Shown one piece after another: positions 25,106 through 37,540 of a stretch of 64,000 nt of DNA. The translations under genes and the position numbers were made by a program. Within the stretch, counting starts at the first letter, position 1, and each line of letters begins with the position of its first letter. Source of the stretch: Poronia punctata (lineage: Eukaryota > Ascomycota > Sordariomycetes > Xylariales > Xylariaceae); contig MU401462.1 of assembly GCA_022579005.1 (NCBI GenBank), positions 124,001 through 188,000 on the forward strand, read 5' to 3'. Below the pieces are notes generated by a model. That model had not been told where the DNA came from. It worked only from the letters and a program-made list of their open reading frames with translations, and ran no database searches.

Positions 25106-25798
25106 GAGGTTGTATCTGTTCTACTCTCGCGACACTCCCCCAGTCCGAACTTTGTCTGATATGCATGCACTTTCACAAACAGCACGATATACCCTTGTCG
25201 CTTTTGTTTTACCATGACACCCTCTTCGTCCAAGTCATTCCTAAACAGAGGAAATAGGCGGCCATGGTCCGAACCAGACCGTTGCCTAGCGCTTTATAAT
25301 TATTCACCACCTACTACCACCTGTAGTTTAATGAAATGAGGCATGAGTTATGATACATCAATTACAGCCATCCCAACGACACAATCATTGGGGCCCTTGG
25401 TAATAAAACTCGACACCGCGCGAGCATAATATGCTAATGCGTTTGTTCTGTTCAAACCATCTTGGTTAGTCCGTGTGGATGCGGTCTGAGGAATTCCAAT
25501 CGTTGCTCTGCGGCAACGTCAATACCGCTCGCCCAGCTTCGCCCCAGTGATGTGTTCGGTATATAAATGTATAAACAGTGTCCAAACGCCTTTGTTGCCC
25601 ACAAAGTTTCCCCCCTCCTCATCTGTAAAGTCGGCGGTATCCCGTGGATAAACTGCAGTCTCGTCCAAGACCACCCAACATATTATATATACCGTTGGTC
25701 TGGCCTAATATATGATGACAAGGCCACGGGGAATTGGATGAAATATAAACGTGCTTTATAAACCAGGTCGCAATGGATGAATAGACGAAAACGGGCTT
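25106..25798. other. convergent 3' intergenic region
   Basis: This lies between the APC15 stop and the BET1 stop, and must hold both 3' UTRs. A few short frames (for example 25567-25761) look random. Nothing else seen. Confidence 0.5.
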
Positions 25799-26559
25799 TT
25801 AGAATAACCAGACGTAACAGAAGATGAAGATAACAGCGGCAAAGAACAGGAGCCAGACTTTCCAGCCGACGCCCGTCCGTTCGGCCATGACGAGCATGCG
25901 GTTCATGGTGCCGCGCAGCCGTAGTCGTGTCGAGTCGAAAGTGTCATTCATCTTCTCCGCAAGGGCCGTCGAGTCGCGGATCTCGTCACCAATCGCTACC
26001 GTCATCTAATAAACCATGTCAGCTACTGCGCAATCGGGGCTGAGTGAGGAAAACCCACCTCTTTCAAGACCTTGACTTTCCCTAGGATCCCCTCGACCTG
26101 CTGGTCATTCTGGCTCTCGAGTTCGCTGAGCACCGCATCGCTGTATTGTCCCCTATAAAGCCCGGTTTCCCTAGTCAGTTACCACTCGCTCGCTCCATGT
26201 CCATTCCACCTCTGAACATTCTTTTTTTTTCGTACCTCGAATTCGGCGTGGCCGGCCTGAAACCCCTGTTCTCGACACCTAGATGTTGTTGTTGTTGTTG
26301 TTGGGAGCTGCTGTTTCCCGCAGCGGAAGAATATCCGTAGCCGCCTAGTTTCGGACTGTGGGTGTTTTGTCGTCTCGTGGAGTCGCCTCCGCCACCGTAT
26401 CCTTCGAAGAGTGCGCTGCGCGAATCTCGCTGATGTAGCGACGAGCTGCCGAATCTACCAGGTATTGCTGGTTAGCCCCGTTGTCCATGTCGATCGCAGG
26501 CAGAGTTGCGCCAGGGAACGAACAAACAAACAAACAAAAAGTACATACCTTGAGGCCAT
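25799..26559 (-). CDS. BET1: SNARE protein Bet1
   Basis: Qc-SNARE for ER-to-Golgi vesicle fusion, tail-anchored in the early secretory membranes. Exons: 26559-26549 (11 nt, ATG GCC TCA AG), 26454-26236, 26152-26059, 26005-25799; 176 residues (yeast 142). The disordered N-terminus begins MASRFGSSSLHQRDSRSALF and contains a six-Gln run from CAA repeats. The SNARE coil follows (SELESQNDQQVEGILGKVK, then AIGDEIRDSTALAEKMND), with the zero-layer Gln region in LESQNDQQ and a second Qc-type helix ending TMNRMLVMAERTG. A single C-terminal anchor (VWLLFFAAVIFIFCYVWLF) ends at the last residue. The branch site CTGAC lies 20 nt before the third exon. Identity rests on the SNARE layout and similarity to yeast Bet1. 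Confidence 0.9.
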
Positions 26560-27831
26560 TTTGAACCGAGAGTGAGAGATCTCACAGGATGGGAAACATT
26601 GAGCTGTCCTCTTTCCTTCTTTCTCTCTTTTAGAAAAAAAGAAAAAAAAAAGATCCTTGCTGGTGTAGAAGTAGGTAATTCCCCTAGGTTACTTATCTTG
26701 GCTGGGCACACGTACGGGTAGGTAAAGTAGGTATGTACATACCTACCGTACCGACAAAGGTGGCCCCAAGAGTAGCCGTTTCCGCAGTGGACAAAAACCA
26801 CCCGATTGGGGTTGTACGCAGGTACACCGTACACGTACAACAAGATCAGTGTGACTGGCAGCTTACGAGTACAACGTATGTAGTGGGGCCAGGTGATCTC
26901 CTGAATTTAGTAACAAGGTTGAAATGTGTCTATCTGTGTTTTGTGCAGTCAACAAATAAAGTAGATGCAGATAAAGGTTAGATTGGGCCAATGCTGGCCT
27001 TTGCTCAGTGGCCGTTTGAGATATAATACGAGTATGGCTTGTATCTGAGTCTATAGTCCGCCAACGGTAGTGGTCGGAACATTCTTGCCAAGTAGATATC
27101 GACACTTTAGATAGCATTTAAACAAAAAGCTGTTTGTTCGCCTTGTTTCTTACATAAACGAGGATACACTGAACCTTCAATTCCAACGATGAGTCGCTAC
27201 AGATACGAGGTAATCTATCCATCATGACACTTCCAAGTTGGATGTTTCGTGCGTACCCGATATCGCTCGAGTAGGTAAATTAATCTCTACGGGAGACGAT
27301 ACTCCAATTATTCGTAGCACCCAAGGCCTACCGAACTGTATATATAGGCCGGTTGGCCTAGCATTCGCCCCGATACTTCAATCCGAGAAGTCTATGTAGT
27401 AGTAGTCATTGCAACGTTGAGGAGTATGGTCTTAGGAACCCGTTGTCGCGCATCTCGAATTAAAAAAAAAACATCTAGAAAATCACCAGTTATGATATGG
27501 GCAATAACAGCCTGAGATTTCGTGGCTATTCAGATACGCATACAATCGCGGCATGGGCTGAGCAGGGCGGCATCCATGGCAAGTTGATGCAGAACCAGCT
27601 AAACTAAGTGCTGGTTCAAGCTAACAATAGACCTAATACCAATCGCCGCGTGTTTCTTTGTTTCCTCGTCGGAAGAAAAAAAAGACAAGTTTCGTACGTC
27701 TCATATCTCGTTATTGGGATTGCCAAAACAATTATCGCGACGCGATGCGAGTCGTAATGATGCAAATGGTGCCCACCACCAGCCCTGTCAGCAGCCAAAT
27801 CTATCCAGCATGACTAGAAAGAAAGCGCATC
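26560..27831. other. intergenic, 1.3 kb
   Basis: Holds the BET1 promoter and the CHZ1 3' region. It has a CT/A-rich tract at 26605-26650 and several TACGTA/GTACACGTAC words at 26710-26870. Open frames (26733-26981, 26863-27117) show no coding character. Confidence 0.45.
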
Positions 27832-28344
27832 TTAATCCTCGTCCATTCTATCGGCATTCGCATCTCCCTCGGGCTGGAAGTCGTCCTCATCATCGTCGTC
27901 ATCGTCATCCTCGGCGGGAACGTCTTGGGCGGCCTTGGCCCAATCGATAACTCGTCCGCGAGTGCGACGGCCACCATCGACGATGTTGTTAAGATCGATC
28001 TCCTCTAGGTTGTCTTCCTCTTCGACTACGGTTCACATGTGTTAATTGGTGTTTCAGCTGCAGAATCGCAGAACCGCATATTTCGCATCGCGGTCACTAG
28101 ATTAGGTGCTTACCCTCTTCGGCAACCTGTAGACATTCCGCGTTAGCTTGCTTGGAACCCAGTGTAGATACAGGTGAAAGCTGTGATATCTTACCTCTTC
28201 ATCGCCGCTATCATCATCATCCTCGTCCATTGACTGGTCTACGGGCTCATCGGCCGCGACGGCCTTGCCCTTGCCCTTGACATCGACTTCTTGGCCCCCC
28301 TGGGTGGGGTCCCGGGGGAGGGTGGCGCTGTTCTCGGAAGCCAT
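27832..28344 (-). CDS. CHZ1: histone H2A.Z-specific chaperone Chz1
   Basis: Nuclear chaperone that binds H2A.Z-H2B dimers and delivers them for SWR1 exchange. Exons: 28344-28195, 28126-28114 (13 nt), 28025-27832; 118 residues. The N-terminal half is disordered and carries KGKGKAV and an acidic SMDEDDDDSGDEE run. The CHZ motif is complete in the last exon: NLEEIDLNNIVDGGRRTRGR followed by VIDWAK. It ends in another acidic stretch, a usual Chz1 layout. The 13-nt middle exon (VAEE plus one base) is needed to keep the frame; its borders are AG/GTTGCC and GAGG/GTAAGC. Size and motif match fungal Chz1 closely. Confidence 0.93.
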
Positions 28345-29274
28345 GGTTGTTCAACTTAAACGGGTGAATTGGTTTGATTGAAAGGTTTACCCTTGATAGT
28401 CTGTAGAATTGGAACTGAAAAAGTAAGGGTCGCGTACAGATGAATCGCAAGTTGTTGTGGTTTGGTTTTCGGGAAAGTTCAGGTAAAGGAAGATCGCCAA
28501 GCGTTTGTTATTTTGGTTGACCTCAAATGCAGCTTGGCACTTGAATAACGTACCCAGCCAACCAATTCAGAGACGCGCTGGCCGTGTTAACCTGTTGGCT
28601 GCAGCGTGCCTAGTTTATCACGGTAGGTACCTCTCTGGGGCCTACCTTCTGTACACTATATCTTATCGATAGATGCTAAGACCGTAGGCAAGTATACCTA
28701 CCTCAGCTTTTGTACTCGCCTGAAACTTTCAAAGTTCATGGTCAACACCTGTAGCTGCCTCAAACAGAAGTAAAAAAATGATAAGAGTCGAAATTTTACC
28801 AGTTGACTTAGAACAGGCCTACGACTTATCAGCTATAAACTTGTCATGGATTTATACTACCTCAAACGACTATCATCGACCTCATTTATATCTACTTGTA
28901 CGTGTAAGTACCGGGTAGGCGTGACCAACTTCGCATCAATATATTCCTACGCAACGAGTAGAATTAAGCTTCCCAAGTTAATAACGTAGATTATCAAAAA
29001 AGTAGTTGAATATCAGGTCTTGACAACACCGTTTAATGAGCAGACTCCTGTATAAACACATACCAGAGGGAATATTATACCTGCGGTCTCTACCTTCAAA
29101 GACTTGAGGTAGGTATGATAACTTCGGAGATACCCATGGCCGAGCACAAAATCTTACATACGGGCCATCATATACGTACAGGTAGTCAAAGGGAGTGTCA
29201 CAACACAGAGAACCAAGAAGAACGGCTCGACCAAGAAACAAAAATTAGATATGATGATAAACTCGAGAATACTA
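28345..29274. other. intergenic, 0.9 kb
   Basis: CHZ1 promoter side and EMC10 3' side. It contains TAGGTACC and ACGTGTAAGTACC words (28622, 28890) but no gene that I can support. Confidence 0.45.
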
Positions 29275-29943
29275 TCATTTCTTATCATCACCACCACTTA
29301 TCATGCTCATCACCACCACCAATCCTATCACCCACCAATACCTAAGTAGTAAAAAGAATTAGTTAGTAAAACGCAACTATAACAAGCAGGGAAAGAAGGG
29401 AAAGAACCACACATACTTCTGGAACATCGTCTTCTCCTCCGGCACAACCTGTTTCCCCTCAGGCGACAAAACAACCGGCTTATTCAGCTCCGGCTGTCCG
29501 CCCTTCTCCGTGACAAGCACAACAGCCTTGGGACCAAAGTCCCTCGTCTGTCCCGCATCGATAGCCACGCCGCGCAATGCCGCGCCCACGGGGACACCCG
29601 TGTTGCCATCGACAGTTAGGAGGAGAGAGGGCGAGTACCCCTTTTCGAAATTGGCCACGGACGCGACAGATGTCGAGGACGTCCACTTCTTAGCGGAGAC
29701 GTCGTAGACGCCTACGCGGACGAGTTTCGTCTCCTCGGATAATTCTGGCGCTTCGTAGGATAGGATCTGGGACTCGGCGGGCGCGGTGAGGTCGTATTGG
29801 ATTTCGGCGAGCGGGAGAGGTTGCGTTGTTGCGGATCCGGTGACAGGTTGGATGTAGATGGTTGTTGTTGTGAGTTCGCTTGCGGAGGTGAGGCTTGTTA
29901 GGGCCAGGCCGAGGAGGCCCGATAGGATTGTCGATGGCTTCAT
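29275..29943 (-). CDS. EMC10: ER membrane protein complex subunit 10
   Basis: Lumenal subunit of the EMC, an insertase for tail-anchored and multi-pass proteins in the ER membrane. Exons: 29943-29417 and 29341-29275; the 75-nt intron has a GTATGT donor, an ACTAACTAA branch and a TTAG acceptor; 197 residues. The start ATG at 29943 gives a signal peptide (KPSTILSGLLGLALTSLTSA); an ATG 42 nt further upstream would put a charged segment in front of it and is less likely. The lumenal beta domain follows (residues about 23-165). The reconstructed end reads MFQKYWWVIGLVVVMSMISG and then a short DDKK tail, a membrane anchor with the FQK-W motif typical of yeast Emc10. Without the second exon the protein would stop in the intron as FFPFFPCLL. 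It is the first gene of a minus-strand pair with the Pho80-type cyclin. Confidence 0.85.
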
Positions 29944-30696
29944 CTTTGCAGATGCATTGATTTTATGCCGTATGTGTATCTCCAAAATTAGAAGAATGGG
30001 ATTTTGTCACATAGGGTCGAAAGTGAAGGTCAAGATGATGTCTTTGGTGGGTACGGGATGAAGCTGTGCACAGTAGTTGGTAGTCTGGAGTCTGGACTCT
30101 GTTGGGTAGCTTTGTCTTGGCATTTCCGCTACAGAACGCTGATACAAGGTACCTCCACGTAACCCCCACCACCACCATATTGGATCTGGGTGTCTGCCCG
30201 TATCAGTTGCACTAACGACCGATGAAATAAGGCACCGGGACAGTAGTGATTTTCTACATATAAAACCACTACATATACCTATCAGGTCAGCAGAGATGGG
30301 GTTGAATACCTCTTATGCATCCACCGACACCTTGGTATAAGCCGCAGGTTAATCCCCAAACTGGAAGCACTCATACAAGAGAACAGTTTGTCATCTCCCG
30401 GCAGATTCATAAATCACACGTCCCAAGCGGCCAAGCTGTCAAATGAACGGGGCCGAACTTGGCAGATGGGAATAAGAGTACCCGGGTTTGCTTGCACTTA
30501 GAGATCACTTTCGAATAGTTATCATTCGAAGGCTGCTTTAATACAATTTTACTTGCATCTATACTGTCGGAGCGTGGAACCAACAAAGATTCAATTCGAG
30601 AAATGCAATGACACCCACCCACCCAGAAGTTCGAACACACAAAACCCTCACCAAAACCCAAACTCCATATCCTTTTTCGCTGTTGTCGTAGCAGTT
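29944..30696. other. intergenic, 0.75 kb
   Basis: Between the EMC10 start and the cyclin stop; EMC10 promoter and cyclin 3' UTR. I see nothing distinctive. Confidence 0.5.
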
Positions 30697-31901
30697 TCAT
30701 GATGACCCTTTTTGTTTACTGGGTCCGTCAAGATCAAGCTCGTCTGTTTCGACGTCTTCAGAAGTTACACCATCGCCCGCAGCTCGGATGGCATACCCGT
30801 CACAACGCTCAACCAGCCCTTGATAGTAAGCCTCTAGGACTTCCGGGACTGGGATTATCCTCCAGTCCACACGGTATAGAAACTCTAGTTCCAGAAGTTT
30901 CAGTTCTGCCACCTTGACACCTCCAACGCGAGCATAGAATGAGTTGTTCCAGAATGAGTCGGAAAGGCCTTTTCCGGCCACGGTGGCGGCAGTGATCAAG
31001 AATCGATGTACAGTCAAGGTATTTATGGTGAAGTCCGGGTACATAGCGCACAGTCGATCGATATAATATACCATCGAAAGTAGCAGGGGCGGCGTCAGCG
31101 TGGCGTGCTTTGCAAGCCGCTGGAGATAATCCAGGACGGATATGCCTGGGGCGGTCCTACACGCAAAGTCGATTAGCCATTTGAATCTAACTAGGGGATA
31201 TCAATTATTCTAAAGAGGGTTGTACGGATATCTTACCTGGAATGAAACCTCGTGAGATTCCCGCTCTTCATGCCCAAGGAGTCGTTTGTCTCGATCAACT
31301 CCCCTATCATGTTGGCAATAAGGATAACCATATCCTTGACGTTACAATGCTCATAGCGCACCGGTAAGATTTTGACCGGACCTGCGTTGGGCCGGGTTCG
31401 TTTCGGAGGACTTGGTTGCGGGGGTTCGACAGTAGATATAATTCCAGGGTGCTCTTGAGAATTGCGTCGTTTAGCGGGAGAAAGCGGATTTTCGACCTCT
31501 TTACCTTTCAGAGAGGGTTCTTCACTTGGTTTGGTATCTGGTGCTGCCTCATTCACCACAGAGGGGGATGTTGGCTTCCGCGGAGCGGGAGCATCGGCGG
31601 CTCGTAGAGGAACCGTGGGGTCGAAGGGCTCCATGGGCGAATACTGCGTGGCCGCGTCCACGCCGACATATTGCTTCGGCTCGGATTGGTGGTGAGACTT
31701 GGGGGGTGCCAAAGGTGGCGGCTGAGGCGAAGGTTGTAGAGCCGAAGGCTTGGAAGGTCGTCGGCGCAGGGGAGCCGTTATATTGGGTGACTGATGTGGA
31801 GATCGGATGGACGGCGACCGTGAGATGGGCACATAGCGGCGCTCTCGCGGGGAAGTGGAAGCACTCGTTGGGCGTGGTGCAATGGGAGACGAGGTCAACA
31901 T
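30697..31901 (-). CDS. PHO80: Pho80/PREG-type cyclin, regulator of phosphate signalling
   Basis: Cyclin partner of the Pho85-type kinase (PREG with PGOV in Neurospora), which keeps phosphate-starvation genes off when phosphate is plentiful. Exons: 31901-31237 and 31156-30697; the 80-nt intron joins S-R phase 2; 374 residues. Residues 1 to about 170 are Pro/Ser-rich and disordered. The cyclin box begins VKILPVRYEHCNVKDMVILI and continues through GISVLDYLQRLAKHATLTPP and DRLCAMYPDFTINTLTVHRF to SDSFWNNSFYARVGGVKVAE. LLELEFLYRVDWRI closes the fold. The tail is acidic. The SFWNN..YARVGG segment is the Pho80-family hallmark and separates it from mitotic cyclins. I call it PHO80-like with good confidence; the partner kinase is not in this window. 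Confidence 0.92.
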
Positions 31902-32911
31902 GGTCTCAGAGCATCGTGATCATGTCTCGGGCCGAACGCAGAGCAGCGCGGGGCAGCGCAGGGCGACGCAAGACACAGATAGATAGCACTTTTCTTTCCC
32001 GTGGGATTTGGCGGGGTGGTTGGGTTGTACCTAAGGTTACTGTGCTGTGCTGTTGTGCTTCACAGCTTTTTAGGGTTCCAGTCGCCGCACCTTGTCAATC
32101 GCTAATAATATACAACACACCCATTACATGGCCTCTTGGCTTGGTTATCCGGGGTTCCAAAAGGAATTATCTGCCTCCTCATAGATGCCCGACACTCAAA
32201 GTATGATCCGAACTGCCGAGTAGATATGATAATGGACTAAATGGAGGTAGGCAGAGGAGATTTGGCGTTTTTAGTTAGGCCGTACCTAAAGTGGACCGGA
32301 TAATGCTGCCTCATCGCGAAGTTTTCTTTGTCAATGACCAAGAATGGAACCTAGAAAAGAACGTCCTAAACACCTGCTATCTACATACACAAGAGTAGAT
32401 ACACATAGTAATATACACATAGTAATACGGGCTGCCGGTACCCCTACGGTACACAAACGTATGTAATGTATGTAGGGGGTACCTACCACAATACTCAAAC
32501 TACCTTATGTAACCTAACCTAGGAACGATTACCTACTCGTACATGGCAATGCAAGAAAATGTGGGCCTTGCGCCTGCCTATGAAATTCGATGTTTTTATC
32601 AACTTCCTCCAAGTCCACGTATCAACCGGGAGACAGGTGCATGTTCAACGCATAAGTCATCTAATAGGAACGGGAAGGGAATGCTCATATTTACTCCCTC
32701 ACGATGGCGTGTACCTAGGTCAGTTAAGATAAGAACGTGCAAGACATATATGGATAGGCAGATAACTTGTACCTGTCAAGGATAAAACATTTATGTAATT
32801 CACTAAGGTACCTATTCGCTCCCCTATCTAGATCCGAGATAAATCTACCGGCAACCTATTCATGCCAACTGAGATGTCCAAACGATCACAAGTAAAATAA
32901 AGAAAGCCACA
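31902..32911. other. intergenic, 1.0 kb
   Basis: Cyclin promoter and DCL2 3' region. It includes a GGTACCCCTACGGTAC / GGGGGTACCTACC word cluster at 32437-32485 and TA-rich DNA at 32380-32430. No gene seen. Confidence 0.45.
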
Positions 32912-35900
32912 TTATCCAGTCATGATCTCATCCATCATATCATCATCTCTTGCCCCAAGGACGCGACACGCCTCGTCCGCAGCCTTGGTAATGACCTCCT
33001 CGCGACTTACGCCCCCAGTGACGCGCACGACAAACTTATCGTCGACGAATACGCTGCAGGCGTGCTCAGTACCATGCCACTCGGTCTCGTAGCGGACGGG
33101 TGTCGACCCGGCTAAGATGCCGAGGGTATTTTTTGGATGAAGGATGGCCACGTCATCGGCGAGGATGCGTCGGAGATATGGCGTGATTCCGACCCTCTCG
33201 ACCACGGCGGTGCAGGCCTCGAGTGAGCCCGAGTCCACCCATATGGCGCCTAGCAGGGCCTCGAACATGTCGGAGAAGAACTTGGGGATGGCGATGTGCG
33301 CGAGCAGCGCCCAGGGATACGCTTTACCACGAGTTATGGCGTCTAGGACGGTGTCCCGGTGGGCTGCGTGGCGCTCTTCCGCGGCCCGTTGTGCTGCGCT
33401 CAGCTGGGCTGACCCTTTCCGCATGAACTGCCAGAAAAACACGGGCGACTGCGTCACGGTGGTGGTGTGGTCGGCATCCTGTGAGATGGAAGTCGTCTCC
33501 TGCATTATGTGCCATTCCATTACGAGAAAGCCGAGCAGATCGGCGTTGACGGTGGCGGTGCGTAGTAGGTGCATTTGGTGGTTCTTGAGTACTGGTTTCT
33601 GATTCCACAGGTTGGTGGTGATGACGTTGTCGAGGATCGCGTCGCCGAGAAACTCCAGACGTTCCATGGATGATTCCGTAGACATGTAGAGGTTCCAGGA
33701 TCCGTGGGTTATGGCTTCTAGGAGAAGAGTCTTGTTGCGGAATTCATACCCGATCAAGTCCTCTAAAACTTTATATTGGGGTGGTAGATCAGGCTTGATC
33801 TGCTTCGTGTTGGAAATGAGCATGTGGCCTCGGGGCAGATCGTACCACTTTACTTCCGGTAAGAAGATTCCCATGCAAATCAGTGCTTTCGACATGCCTC
33901 CCTCTTGGAATGCCGCGCCTATCAAGGATTCCACGACGTCTGCCAGGGTCTTTGTCGATATCTGCTTTTTCGGAGGAGGCGTCTCCTCATGGGCAATTAA
34001 ATCTTTTATGTAATGAGGGCGCCACCCTTTTGTTCGGAATCTCTCATTCAAGATAAACCTATGGAGCCCTTGATCGACCGAAGCACGACAAAGACGTGAG
34101 TTAGACACGATCCGATCTTTGCACGCGGACAGAAACCCTTCTGGATGATTCGGATCTGGACATCGCCATTAGTAAGCCGTCTAGAACCCTAGGAGGTAGT
34201 AGTCAGTAGACCTACGTTCAATCATGACGGACAGTGTTGCGGCTAGCTTTAAGATGGAATCACCCATAAATTCAAGCCTCTCATAGTCCGTGCCTAACCC
34301 TGCGGCACGCGAGCTGACGGCCGTTACAAGTAGGGGGAGACTTGAGAACCGAGCTTTGGCCAGGATAGACTGACGCAATTCCTCCGCGATAAGGTAGACC
34401 CCGAGCATATATAGAATGGAGGGAATGATGGCGCCAAAGTCCACTTTCGATCGGTCGATACTATCGACAGTGCATTGTGAAAGTGGGATGGCGCGGGGGT
34501 ACCGTCCGTCCTCTAACGGGCGGGCTCCGAGAAGGGGACAGAGCAGGTTCCGAGGACGGCGTTGCCATGTACTGACTGCTAACCAGGGGAGGTCCTCTGG
34601 CTCGTCTTCAAGACCTCTTTCTATTTTCTTTGTAGATTCTAGTGATGGTCTGGAAGGTAGCCGAGCGATGTATACATAAGGTGCACCGGATCTGTTCCTG
34701 ACTAGGAAGTTAGGGTCAAGAGTATCGCCCTCGACGGATCGCTGCCCTGCGTGGTGGCGGAATGTCAGGTCTTCATCAGATTGCAGATGCAAAACATGGG
34801 CCGAATTCTCGACCGGCCAGCGGTGGCTGTATGCTAAATCGAGTAATGCCGCACTCTGATCCTTCTTCAGGGCCGACGTTGTTACCGAGTGGGACTCGTT
34901 GCTTACCTCTACTTTCCAAGTGTTCTGCGTGTCCCAGTAGATATCAAATGGGGGTATCACAGGGAAAAGACGGGGGAGTGTAGCGTCAAACTTTGCTTTG
35001 ATTATAGAGCCATCCCTGAGACAAATCTCACGTTGTATCAGATCGTCTGCTCTCCCCCACAGCCGGGCGACGTCCGGCCATGGTGTCCAGGTAGGGTCTA
35101 CCTCGATGATCGAGCTACGTGTCTCAATGCCTTCCAAGATATCGTCTATCAGGGGCATGAGGTGGTCATTGACAAGGCCGGCTTCGTAGACGGCCTTGAA
35201 TGCTTGGAATGCAGCATCTTCGAAAGCATTATTCTCCGAGTACCACGCTTGAAGCCCTCGTACCTGGCGTAGAGGTGGCGGAAGCGAGGGGGGCAGATAA
35301 ACCGTGGCATTGAAGCGGGGGATGTCTCCGGGAAATGGTTCCACTCGCCGAGATATATAAAACGGCTGGCTGTCAATATATTGTTTGCGGTTTGTCTTTG
35401 AGCAGAAATGTTGTAGGTGTGCTTTTGCTTGGCCAAAGTGAAGCCGAGCCCCGGTGCTAGGGATGACTAGAGGCTCAACAGCCGGGTCCATGCCCAAGTT
35501 CTCGAGTTCGGCTAGTTCCTGAGCGACTCTCATGTCATCTTCATAGCGTTTTTTCATCTCTTGCTCAAAGTACATCCACATCCCAATCTTGTCGGAAGAT
35601 TCCTCCAGTAGGAGAATCAGCTTTGAGTTGTCCGCTCTCGCCCTCCCCCGTCTTTGAATAAAGGACTTCACGTTGTCCGGCGCGTTAAAGCATATGACAT
35701 AGTTGCAGGCGGGGACATCGATGCCCTCCTCGGCCACACTCGTAGAGAGTAAGAGATTGATCTTGTCCGATCTGAAATCTTCTAGGTCCAGGCCGTCTCT
35801 GGCGACATTCACATCACCCAGCTCTCTTTTCCGTTTCCCGTAGACACTCGTACCGACAACAGTGCCCACTCGAAATCGACTCTGAAGGGATGTCGTGGAC

Positions 35901-37540
35901 GAGAGCATGTGACCCAGAACGGATACAGTCGCAACCTCGCGCACAAAGACGATGCATCTGGCACCCTCTGGTATCGATTGAAGTTGTTGAACGAGTCTGA
36001 TGAATTTCACCGAGAGACCGGTAGTGCTAGTAACTTCGAACGGAGTTGGACGCTGGATATTAACCTTTTTCAACGCAACGGCCATATACTCCCTTTCTTG
36101 AGAGGTCATGGAGCTCTGTGCTTCCCACGAAGCCGGGCCTTCGGAGTCTGCCTCGAAAAAACGAGTTATGGATGTGTAAATGTAGTAATCGGCAGCCCAG
36201 GGCCCAAGCTCTTTCAAGAGTGCACAACTCGTGCGATATAAACTCTGTAACTGTTTTGTAGTGTATGTATCTCTTTTCGACAAGGCATTTTGGAGTTTTG
36301 ACAAGCTCTTCATCGTGCCCTCGCTTTGAAGATACAATATATATGGATCGTCGTAGATGTTTAGACTTCTGAACGCTTTCGCCAGGCTCAACATAGCAGG
36401 GGTGGGAACGCAATCATCCTCACTAGGAGGGAGGGTGATTGATGATATGCTCGGTCGCTTCACGGCGGCTATAAGCTCTTCCCGGTGTATATTAGGGGAC
36501 TTGCACACTGCATCAAGGGTCTGCTCGAGTCTGTCGATGCCCTTGGGATCTGACTTCATGATAGGGCTAGCTGTAAGTCCAAGTATGGCGGGGTATGCCA
36601 TCCCGTAGGCCTTCGCCATACGGTATCGCTCCATGATCTTACTGCCCGGGTGGTTCCCGACGCAGTGGTGTGCTGATTTGTGTTAATAAGGAGGAAACCC
36701 CTCTAGAGTCTGTACCGAGTGGAGGACGGGCTCACCTTCGTCAAAAACTATGAGAGAGAGTCTACTTATTGGTACAAAGGCATGAGTAATCGCGTCGAGG
36801 AGGACCTGATGGGTTGATACGACGATGCGCACATTCTTCAAGTAATCATCCCAAATGCGGACATCAGACCAGGTGTCGACCCCGTCAGAGCCAGAGAGCA
36901 TCTTGATCTGGATCGCCCTGATTTGGCTCTTTAGGACTCGAAACTGCTGCTCGCACAAGGGGATCGTTGGTGCGAGGAACCAAATGATCTGCTATCGGTG
37001 TTAGGCTGAGCTATGTAAATGTAAACGTGCGGGTACTGAACCTTGTCTGAGCGTTTCTCGAGTTCGGCCTGGATGCGAAGTACGGCACTGCGTCATCCAT
37101 GGCGAGTGTAAGTCATCGTCCCAAGGGATAGGAGGGGTGGAGAAGCTCTCAAAATTGACAACGCCGATGCCGACTCACACTTGTGTCTTGCCACTGCCAG
37201 TATCCATCTAACTTTTTATATCAGAAGCCGGTCAGTAGGCCGAAACGGGGTAGATTGTCCATACAGCGACGATGATGTTTCGTTTGAGGCTTTCCTCGAA
37301 CATCTCGGTTTGATAAGCCCGGGCATGGATGATCGTCTGCTCCTCTACCTGATCAGAGGAAGGAAGCTCTTGATTCGAAACATCAACCACAACGGCTGCG
37401 GTTTCTTCTTCGTCGAAGTCGGCTATGCGATCCTCCAGCCCTCCCGTGGCTTCGATGAGCTCGAGAGAGCTCGAGTCCTCGCTTGAAGAGTCGTCATATT
37501 CGTCTGCCACTGCAGTGAATTTCCGAGTCGGAGGTTCCAT
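32912..37540 (-). CDS. DCL2: Dicer-like protein 2 (RNA interference ribonuclease)
   Basis: Cuts long double-stranded RNA into small interfering RNAs; in fungi DCL2 is the main antiviral Dicer. Exons: 37540-37265, 37207-37179, 37087-37042, 36988-36736, 36672-34216, 34155-32912; 1434 residues. The helicase is intact: Walker A MDTGSGKTQ (93-101), DEAHHC (about 200-205), LTASP (about 234), then the C-terminal lobe with EEGIDVP and QRRGRAR (541-547). The Dicer dimerisation domain lies about 620-715. RNase III a: ERLEFMGDS (999) and ADVVESLIGAAF (E1096). RNase III b: MERLEFLGDAI (E1185) and DMFEALLGAIW (E1319). All catalytic acidic residues are present, so it looks active. No PAZ domain is evident, as usual for fungal DCL2. 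A likely 59-nt intron sits in the 5' leader just before the ATG (37600-37542). Confidence 0.95.

Noticed and set aside
31526..32206. 226-codon plus-strand frame opposite the Pho80 cyclin N-terminus
   Set aside because: It runs antisense to the disordered Pro/Ser-rich exon, which tends to leave long open complementary frames; no domain is visible.
37281..37540. GTG start at 37600 for DCL2
   Set aside because: The GTG is part of a GTGAGC intron donor; the first ATG in frame is at 37540 after the CCAG acceptor.
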